Assembly: GCA_021160245.1 (NCBI GenBank)
Contig: JAGHCW010000195.1
Span: 1 to 12,979 of the forward strand
Direction of reading: 5' to 3'
DNA from: a bacterium
GTDB taxonomy: Bacteria; B130-G9
DNA: 12,979 bases
Both the position numbers and the translations under genes were made by a program. Shown here one piece after another: positions 7,946 through 12,979 of the stretch. Numbering within the stretch: position 1 is the stretch's first letter; the number at the start of each line of letters is the position of its first letter. The notes under the pieces are model-generated. The model did no database searches and had not been told where the DNA came from. It saw nothing but the letters and a program-made list of their open reading frames with translations.

Positions 7946-9334
7946 TCAGATAGGATTCTTAGTGGGAAGCCGCAGTGTGATCTTGGTTTTGTATCTCGAC
8001 GCCTCCTCCTCCGCCATTTCCTCCACAAATAGGGTGCCACCGTTTCTGGTCGCAACCGAGTAGCATTCCGAAAGGCCAAGCCCGTACCCCGAGCCCTCCG
8101 GCTTTGTCGTGAAGAAAAGGTCGAATATGTGCTCCCACGCATCTTGTGGAATCCCCGGACCGTTGTCGAGAAACGAGGCGCTGATGTAGCCTTGGTCATC
8201 TGATGCTCTTGTCTTCACAAGAACTGATTTTAGTTCGCCAGCATCCTTGCCCTCGCTCGCGTAGTATATTGCATTTCGGAGGAGTTCCCTGAGCACCATA
8301 TTGATCTCACGCGACCTGCACTCGACTCCGGGCAGCTCGCTCAAATCAACCTCCACTGTGACTTCAGCCTCCTCGGCGTCGTTTGCACACACTTTGATCA
8401 CCGTTTCAACATCCTCGTTGATGTTTGAGAATTGGACCGGCCCCTGGTCAAGACGCACGAAGCCTCTGATTCTTTTCACGATTTCCGCGATGCCGGTGGT
8501 TCCTTCCAATATGCCGTCTAGGGAACAAGGCAGCCCCTCTTGGACTAGATAGTCCAGCTCCTCGGTATCGACTTCCTCGCCCTCAGCCACCTCGCCCAGC
8601 ATGACCTTGAGGTCTTCTACCGTCTGCTCGAGCGACTCGGCGCCGCCTTTTACTTTCGCTAGCATATTATTCACCTCGTGGGCAATCCCACGGGCCATGT
8701 GCTTCATTGAGACCATCTTCAATGATTGAAGGTCACGAAGTCGTTGCTCAAGGATCTCAACCAATTTGCTGTTCTGTTCTGAGAGCATCTGAAGTCTGGA
8801 TGTATATTGCGCGTTCTGGAGAGAAAGAGCAGCCTGGATTCCCAACGCGTGGAGGTAGTGTTCATCATCGTCAGTGAACAAGGCGTCTTTTTCGCCATCT
8901 TTCTTGTTCATGACCTGAATCACCCCAACACGCTCGCCGTCGCTCTTTTCAAGAGGCATGCAGAGCATCGAACGAGTCCTGAATCCGCTCTCCGCGTCAA
9001 CATTTGAATCGAAACGGGAGTCCTCGTGGGCATCTGCAATCCGGACTGTCTCACCGGTCTCCGCCACGTGCCCCGCGATGCCCTCGCCGATCTTCAAGCG
9101 GATTTCGAACATCCCCTCGCCCTGAACGATGCGCGACCATATCTCGCCCTTATCGTGGTCTAACACATAGAGCGTGCTCCGCTGGGCATCAAGCGCCCGT
9201 GACGCGACGTCAACGATCGTGCTGAGCACCTCATCAACATCGAGGCTCGAATGAAGACGCTGGTTGATTCGCACCAGCTCCTCGAGGCGCGAGTTCTCCT
9301 TTTGCAGCTTCAGATAATCAACGTCACCTACCAT
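7946..9334 (-). CDS. GAF-domain sensor histidine kinase (soluble, orphan)
   Basis: 462-residue kinase with no membrane segment, so a cytoplasmic sensor. A short N-terminal coiled coil (5-28) leads into a GAF domain (about 30-172, with GEGIAGHVAETGETVRIAD at 83-101 and MLCMPL at 123-128). A coiled-coil linker follows (174-205), then a dimerisation/phosphoacceptor domain with His219 in HMARGIAHEVNNMLA. The two long helices of this domain are separated by an acidic loop, EGEEVDTEE (251-259). The ATPase domain is complete: N-box ELLRNAIYYA (Asn354), G1 FLDNGPGIP (388-396), F-box IFDLFFTTKPEGSGYGLGLS (403-422). No receiver domain is fused and no response regulator lies nearby. The ATG is set by GAGGA 7 nt upstream, and a promoter candidate lies just before it. 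It is the first gene of the leftward cluster, 76 bp ahead of the DUF4139 gene. The GAF ligand is not readable from sequence. Confidence 0.95.
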   Translation of the reverse strand: MVGDVDYLKLQKENSRLEELVRINQRLHSSLDVDEVLSTIVDVASRALDAQRSTLYVLDHDKGEIWSRIVQGEGMFEIRLKIGEGIAGHVAETGETVRIADAHEDSRFDSNVDAESGFRTRSMLCMPLEKSDGERVGVIQVMNKKDGEKDALFTDDDEHYLHALGIQAALSLQNAQYTSRLQMLSEQNSKLVEILEQRLRDLQSLKMVSMKHMARGIAHEVNNMLAKVKGGAESLEQTVEDLKVMLGEVAEGEEVDTEELDYLVQEGLPCSLDGILEGTTGIAEIVKRIRGFVRLDQGPVQFSNINEDVETVIKVCANDAEEAEVTVEVDLSELPGVECRSREINMVLRELLRNAIYYASEGKDAGELKSVLVKTRASDDQGYISASFLDNGPGIPQDAWEHIFDLFFTTKPEGSGYGLGLSECYSVATRNGGTLFVEEMAEEEASRYKTKITLRLPTKNPI

Positions 9335-9362
9335 GAGATGTTCCTCGTCAACAAAATGCTCT

Positions 9363-9381
9363 ACTTAAGTAACTATAAGTA
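9363..9381. promoter_or_regulatory. Operator-like repeats at the predicted kinase transcription start
   Basis: The 8-bp palindrome ACTTAAGT (9363-9370) and two direct copies of TAAGTA (9366-9371 and 9376-9381) spaced 10 bp apart lie on and just after the predicted -10 box. Such helically phased repeats could be a binding site for a regulator. The stretch is AT-rich, so chance is possible. Confidence 0.3.
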
Positions 9382-9408
9382 TCATACACCATCGCAAGTT
9401 GCAGTCAA
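9381..9408 (-). promoter_or_regulatory. Sigma-70-like promoter of the histidine kinase cluster
   Basis: On the minus strand TTGACT (9408-9403) and TATGAT (9386-9381) are separated by 16 bp, close to the housekeeping consensus. Transcription would start near 9375, about 40 nt before the kinase ATG. This is a single-sequence prediction, without transcript data. Confidence 0.5.
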
Positions 9409-9588
9409 TCGCCACTGGAGGAGTTTCTCATTAACGGAAACGGGCGAAGGGGAGTAATGGATGGAATGGAGTATATGAATTTCCCAAAGAGGACCCCGAG
9501 GTAATCTCTATTGATTGGGGCGGGACGAAGCTCCAGCGACGAGTACTGGGCTCCTTGCTTTCTCTTTTCCCCTTCTCCCGTTTGTGTC

Positions 9589-10155
9589 TTACGGAATCTC
9601 CTTCTCTATGTCTATTGACAGGAGTCCGGCCAATTCCTTGACGGCATCCATAAGCCTCTTGACGTTCTTTGCGCTCGAGTCCGAAGGCGGGGCCTTCTGA
9701 GCAGACGTTGCCGAGGTCTCAGCCACCGTTTGGTCGATTCGGTCGAGCTCTTCCGAACAACCCAAGAGGTCACTCTCAAGCAGTTCGGCAACTTGCCATT
9801 GTTTGCCGCACTCCGATACAACATAAGAGAAGAAATCGCTCGCAATCTGATAGCGCTTCCCCTTTGGAAGGTCATTCTTGGATTGAGAGCTCTCCACGAA
9901 CCCCTTGTATTCATCAAAAACACGCTCGTGCCTTGAGACGAGGTCAGATGCTCGTTGACCCATGATCTGCATCGCATCCCTCAAGGCGCTCAACGAGGAC
10001 GTTATCTCCCGAAGCCGCTCTTCGACGTCCTCTCCCTCGGGCGGGTTAGAATTATCCCCGATCGAGGAGTTTGCATCGTCCAGCAAGGAGAGTATCTCTC
10101 GAAACTTGCGCTCAGCCTCTTTGCTCGACGCTTTTTTACTACTTCTGAATCCCAT
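9589..10155 (-). CDS. Hypothetical hydrophilic helical protein
   Basis: 188-residue protein that I do not recognise. It begins with a basic, Ser/Lys-rich tail (1-16) and has no signal peptide or membrane segment. A predicted helix spans 12-30. An acidic, proline-containing linker (33-44) follows, then long charged helices with coiled-coil character (about 45-92) and a helix pair (about 100-145) with FFSYVVSECGKQWQVAELLE at 108-127. A Ser/Ala/Pro-rich linker (146-162) and a C-terminal amphipathic helix with VKRLMDAVKELAGLLSIDI (165-183) complete it. This layout of helices joined by disordered linkers suggests a scaffold, adaptor or secretion-type partner protein, but that is only inference. 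The ATG has AAGG about 6 nt upstream. It is divergent from ruvB and separated from the downstream kinase gene by 254 bp holding the kinase promoter, so it is probably its own unit. Confidence 0.72.
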   Translation of the reverse strand: MGFRSSKKASSKEAERKFREILSLLDDANSSIGDNSNPPEGEDVEERLREITSSLSALRDAMQIMGQRASDLVSRHERVFDEYKGFVESSQSKNDLPKGKRYQIASDFFSYVVSECGKQWQVAELLESDLLGCSEELDRIDQTVAETSATSAQKAPPSDSSAKNVKRLMDAVKELAGLLSIDIEKEIP

Positions 10156-10270
10156 GATCCGCCTTTCTAACCAATATCCCTCGCAAACAAAGACAGCAGA
10201 ACGCTAGCACACCCAGACCTCCATAGCAAGAGCCGACTGCTAATCTGATTACGCGGGACAGGCGGCGATG

Positions 10271-10300
10271 TTGACAGCTTGGCGGCTCGTAATCTATATT
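10271..10300 (+). promoter_or_regulatory. Sigma-70-like promoter of ruvB-queH
   Basis: A perfect TTGACA (10271-10276) is followed after 18 bp by TATATT (10295-10300), or after 17 bp by CTATAT. Transcription would begin near 10307, about 35 nt before the ruvB ATG. GGCGGC copies at 10261-10266 and 10281-10286 flank the -35 box, and the inverse CCGCC lies at 10303-10307. No LexA-type box was recognised. Confidence 0.6.
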
Positions 10301-10341
10301 GACCGCCGTTAGACATCTTTATATGGGAGGGCGATGATCAG

Positions 10342-11370
10342 ATGACCCGCGTTGTGGACGGGCATAAGCATGACGACGACAGCCTGCTTGAGCTCAGTAT
10401 TCGGCCGGGGAGCTTTGGCGCTTTCGTCGGGCAAGAGAAAGTCAAAAAGCGGCTTCTGATGAGCGTCGAGGCGGCAAGAATGCGAGCCGAGTCGCTCGAT
10501 CACGTCCTGCTCTCTGGCCCAGCCGGATTGGGCAAGACTACGCTGGCTCATATTTTGGCAAAAGAGATGGGCGTCTCAGTCGTCTGTACCACCGGGCCAT
10601 CGCTTGAAAAATGTGGCGATCTCGCGTCTATCCTAACGAATCTTGCCGAAGGCGATATGCTTTTCATCGACGAGATACATCGACTGCATCGCGTTGTTGA
10701 GGAGTTTTTCTATCCCGCGCTCGAGGATTTTCACCTCGACATCATCATCGGACAGGGCCCGAGCGCACGGACAATTCGCCTCGACCTGCCGAAGTTCACG
10801 CTCGTTGGAGCCACAACCAGGTCCGGGCTTCTATCTGCCCCGCTGAGGGACAGGTTTGGCATCCAAGAGCGGCTCGATTTCTATAATATTGAAGAACTTG
10901 TAAGCATCGTCAAACGTTCAGCGTCAATACTCGATGTTGGTACCGACAAGGCTGGAGCGCTAGAGATCGCTGGTCGCTGTCGGGGAACTCCGCGTATCGC
11001 AAATCGTTTGCTGAGGCGAGTTCGCGACTTTGCCCAAGTGATGAAGCACGATACAATCTCAAAACAGGTGGCGGACGATGCGCTCCTGCTACTCGAGGTG
11101 GACGAAAAGGGCCTGGATAAGATGGACAGGTTGTTTATGACAACAATAATCGAGAAATTTGGCGGCGGCCCAGTCGGTGTGGAGACTCTCTGCGCCTCGC
11201 TTTCTGAGGAGAAGGATACGATCATGGATGTCTATGAGCCGTTCCTGATGCAGATTGGCTTTATCAAACGAACTCCGCGAGGCAGAGTTGTAACCGACAT
11301 CGGCATTCGCTATTTCCGCGACAATGGCCCGGAGCTCCTAACGGAGCCTGGGCAGCATTCGATTTTCTGA
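10342..11370 (+). CDS. ruvB: Holliday junction branch migration ATPase RuvB
   Basis: Hexameric AAA+ motor of 342 residues (E. coli 336) that drives branch migration of Holliday junctions together with RuvA, before RuvC cleaves. Visible motifs are the N-terminal [18 protein letters not shown] (21-38), Walker A GPAGLGKT (59-66, with Ala where Pro is usual), Walker [12 protein letters not shown] (106-116), sensor 1 VGATTRSG (155-162), the arginine finger in LRDRFG (Arg171) and sensor 2 [17 protein letters not shown] (215-231). The C-terminal winged helix contains [13 protein letters not shown] (306-318). The ATG has GGGAGG 11 nt upstream, a long but workable spacing, and no other in-frame start exists nearby. 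It leads an operon with queH 6 nt downstream; ruvA and ruvC are not in the window. Confidence 0.98.
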   Translation: MTRVVDGHKHDDDSLLELSIRPGSFGAFVGQEKVKKRLLMSVEAARMRAESLDHVLLSGPAGLGKTTLAHILAKEMGVSVVCTTGPSLEKCGDLASILTNLAEGDMLFIDEIHRLHRVVEEFFYPALEDFHLDIIIGQGPSARTIRLDLPKFTLVGATTRSGLLSAPLRDRFGIQERLDFYNIEELVSIVKRSASILDVGTDKAGALEIAGRCRGTPRIANRLLRRVRDFAQVMKHDTISKQVADDALLLLEVDEKGLDKMDRLFMTTIIEKFGGGPVGVETLCASLSEEKDTIMDVYEPFLMQIGFIKRTPRGRVVTDIGIRYFRDNGPELLTEPGQHSIF

Positions 11371-11376
11371 GGCGTT

Positions 11377-11916
11377 ATGGCGCAAAGGCCAGTACTCCTA
11401 CATTCGTGTTGTGCTCCGTGCACGGTTTATCCCTATAAGATGCTCAAAGAGCAGGGATTTTCGCCAACATGCCTCTTTCATAATCCCAACATCCATCCGT
11501 ATACCGAGTTCAGGCGGCGTCTGGACGCGATGAAGGTCTTTGCGTTCGAGACGCGTGCGACGGTCATAATTGACGAGCATTATGGGCTTGATGATTTTAT
11601 GGCCAACGTCTTCGGCAAGGACGAGAGGTGCCTTATATGCTACGCGATGCGGCTCAGGGAAACAGCCAGAATATGCCAAAAAGAGCAACTTGAGCGTTTC
11701 ACCAGCACATTGCTTTACAGCAAACACCAGAAGCATGAGAAGATAATAGAAGCAGGCGAACGCGCAGCGGCCGAATTCGGTGTCGAGTTCTTCTATCAGG
11801 ATTTTCGTGAGGGGTGGAAAGAGGGGATCAGAATGTCGAAGCAGATGCAGCTCTATCGGCAGCAGTATTGTGGGTGCATCTTCAGCGAGCAGGAACGCTA
11901 CATGGGGAATCTCTGA
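11377..11916 (+). CDS. queH: Epoxyqueuosine reductase QueH
   Basis: Iron-sulfur enzyme (former DUF208) that reduces epoxyqueuosine to queuosine in tRNA, the last step of the Q pathway; it is not homologous to the cobalamin-dependent QueG. The 179 residues hold the family motifs LLHSCCAPCTVYPYKML (7-23; Cys11, Cys12, Cys15), FHNPNIHPYTEFRRRL (34-49), RCLICYAMRL (84-93; Cys85, Cys88), FTSTLLYSKHQKHEKI (108-123) and YCGCIFSE (164-171; Cys165, Cys167). These cysteine groups serve the [4Fe-4S] cluster and adjacent metal site in the family. It lies 6 nt after ruvB with GAGG overlapping the ruvB stop, so the two are cotranscribed. ruvB also neighbours the queuosine gene queA in many bacteria, which supports the call. 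It ends 12 bp from the convergent kinase gene. Confidence 0.95.
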   Translation: MAQRPVLLHSCCAPCTVYPYKMLKEQGFSPTCLFHNPNIHPYTEFRRRLDAMKVFAFETRATVIIDEHYGLDDFMANVFGKDERCLICYAMRLRETARICQKEQLERFTSTLLYSKHQKHEKIIEAGERAAAEFGVEFFYQDFREGWKEGIRMSKQMQLYRQQYCGCIFSEQERYMGNL

Positions 11917-11928
11917 TTTTGGCTCGGA

Positions 11929-12912
11929 TTATCCGACTAGCTCTCCAATCGTTATAGTAGCGGTTCCCTCCTTGGCGAGAACGACCTTCATCGCACGGCT
12001 TGCCAACATTATGGCCTGCTCGTAAGTGGCTCCCGCTCCAATCGCAAGACCGAATGTGCTGCAAACGGCATCGCCGACGCCCGCCGGGCTGAAATTGTTC
12101 GCAGTACCTATCTGCATCGTTCGATGAAAACCATCACGGGTGCTGATCGCCATTTCTTGTTCATCCCGAATGACGAGTGCCGCGGCGCAATCGAGTAGCC
12201 CCACCGTCTCCTCGGTTATCGTGAGGATATTTGTGCAGAAATTGCCGCTCGCAATATGAACGAAATCCTGTGCGTCGTAGTAGTTCAGCATAACGACGGT
12301 TGCCCCTCCGAAGAGGCGGAAGTGCCTCTGCTTGGAATGGACAATTGTCGGAACGTTCCTCTCATTTGCAAAATCGATTATGAACCGCGGTAGCGAGTTC
12401 CCAAGAAGCATGCCCTTATCGTAATCGGAGACCAGGATTGCGTCTATTTGGTCGATATTCGACTCGATGTAGCGCTTTACAGTCGGCGTCTCATTCTCTG
12501 TTAGTTGCTTCCTCGATTCGTAGTCATATCGAACGGTCTGCTGGTTGAACGGCAAAGCCACGACCCTGACCTTTAACGTGGTCGCGCGGTCGGAAGAGGG
12601 GAATATCCCTCCAGCTTCTATCCCAGCGTCCCGGACGGCCTTGCGGAACATGTGAGCCGCGTCGTCATATCCCACAACCCCACAAAGAAGCACAGTGGCG
12701 CCAAGCTGGCGCGCATCGTAGGCGACGTTGGCTGCGCCTCCTAGTCTGTACTCCTCCTTAGCGACTTTGATTACTGGTACAGGGCCCTCTTGAGAAAGAC
12801 GGTCGGCATTGCCGTAAACGTACTTGTCCGCCATCAGGTCGCCGACCACCAGAATCCGCAGCTTATCGAAACGCGAGGCTATCTCTACGAGGTTTGCGCT
12901 ATCACTTCCCAA
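11929..12912 (-). CDS. PfkB-family sugar kinase, HldE/RfaE N-domain-like
   Basis: Ribokinase-fold kinase similar to the D-glycero-beta-D-manno-heptose-7-phosphate kinase domain of HldE/RfaE (first domain, RfaE1), acting in ADP-heptose synthesis for LPS. Numbered from GTG 12939: LRILVVGDLMADKYVYG (27-43), EGPVPVIKV (51-59), the substrate motif RLGGAANVAYDARQLGA (65-81), ILVSDYDKG (168-176). The catalytic loop reads SPAGVGDAV (284-292) with Asp290 kept but GVGD instead of GAGD, and the usual DPKG-like motif reads HSKQ (201-204). No nucleotidyltransferase domain follows. TTG 12912 is preferred because GAGGAG lies 6 nt before it, giving 327 residues with 18 before the first strand. GTG 12939 comes directly after an in-frame TAG and has no Shine-Dalgarno. 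Another PfkB sugar kinase with a different substrate is possible. Confidence 0.85.
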   Translation of the reverse strand: MGSDSANLVEIASRFDKLRILVVGDLMADKYVYGNADRLSQEGPVPVIKVAKEEYRLGGAANVAYDARQLGATVLLCGVVGYDDAAHMFRKAVRDAGIEAGGIFPSSDRATTLKVRVVALPFNQQTVRYDYESRKQLTENETPTVKRYIESNIDQIDAILVSDYDKGMLLGNSLPRFIIDFANERNVPTIVHSKQRHFRLFGGATVVMLNYYDAQDFVHIASGNFCTNILTITEETVGLLDCAAALVIRDEQEMAISTRDGFHRTMQIGTANNFSPAGVGDAVCSTFGLAIGAGATYEQAIMLASRAMKVVLAKEGTATITIGELVG

Positions 12913-12918
12913 GGAGGT

Positions 12919-12924
12919 CTCCTC
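12919..12924 (-). promoter_or_regulatory. Ribosome binding site supporting a TTG start for the PfkB gene
   Basis: On the minus strand GAGGAG lies 6 nt before the in-frame TTG at 12912-12910. It forms half of the near-palindrome AGGAGGTCTCCT (12912-12923), so it could also fold back and hide itself in the mRNA. The upstream GTG at 12939 has no comparable site. Confidence 0.5.
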
Positions 12925-12979
12925 TCTGTTTGAATGCACCTAAAACAAGTTACCATTCTCGCCGGGTAGTATCCTGAAG

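Noticed and set aside
9457-9504. Possible 15-codon rightward small gene starting ATGGATGG near 9457
   Set aside because: Its purine-rich upstream stretch is too close to the ATG, the peptide is not recognisable, and the region shows no promoter for that strand.
10129-10155. N-terminal MGxxxSKK of the hypothetical protein, like a eukaryotic N-myristoylation signal
   Set aside because: All neighbours are bacterial and two residues plus a basic run are easily met by chance; no sign of effector or eukaryotic targeting context.

Overview
The window (about 13 kb, moderate GC by eye) carries eleven protein-coding genes and very little non-coding DNA. No RNA gene, insertion sequence, CRISPR array or prophage was recognised. 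The organism is bacterial and probably diderm. DnaK has the extra N-terminal-lobe segment typical of Gram-negative DnaK, several proteins carry signal peptides, and a sugar kinase resembles the heptose kinases of LPS synthesis. HspR, QueH, a two-motif DnaJ and TTG starts do not fit Enterobacteria-like genomes. An uncultured or candidate-phylum bacterium, or a deltaproteobacterium-like lineage, is plausible, but the sequence alone cannot fix the phylum.

Region 1 (1-3432, rightward): a heat-shock operon dnaK-dnaJ-hspR without grpE between the genes. DnaJ keeps only two of the usual four CxxCxGxG motifs. HspR is the MerR-family repressor that in other bacteria represses this same operon. Its operator would lie upstream of dnaK, outside the window. 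A spaced 8-bp inverted repeat (3451-3487) separates this operon from the convergent one.

Region 2 (3486-9334, leftward): a four-gene cluster. In transcription order it holds a soluble GAF-domain histidine kinase, an exported DUF4139 protein, a full-length NfeD membrane serine protease and a thioredoxin-NHL protein like animal NHLRC2. The last two are 4 nt apart. A sigma-70-like promoter precedes the kinase gene. The set looks like sensing plus envelope or membrane quality control, but its joint function is unknown, and this is the most interesting part of the window.

Region 3 (9589-10155, leftward): a small hydrophilic, helical protein of unknown function. It diverges from region 4, ruvB-queH (10342-11916, rightward), which has a good promoter. 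This pair joins Holliday-junction branch migration with the last step of queuosine synthesis.

Region 5 (11929 to about 12912, leftward): a PfkB-family kinase like the kinase domain of HldE/RfaE, with altered substrate and nucleotide motifs. It converges on queH with a 12-bp gap.

Three starts deserve care. The DUF4139 gene most likely starts at ATG 7863, not TTG 7869. nfeD starts at TTG 6327. The PfkB gene probably starts at TTG 12912, not GTG 12939. The longest stretch without a gene is 9335-9588 (254 bp).
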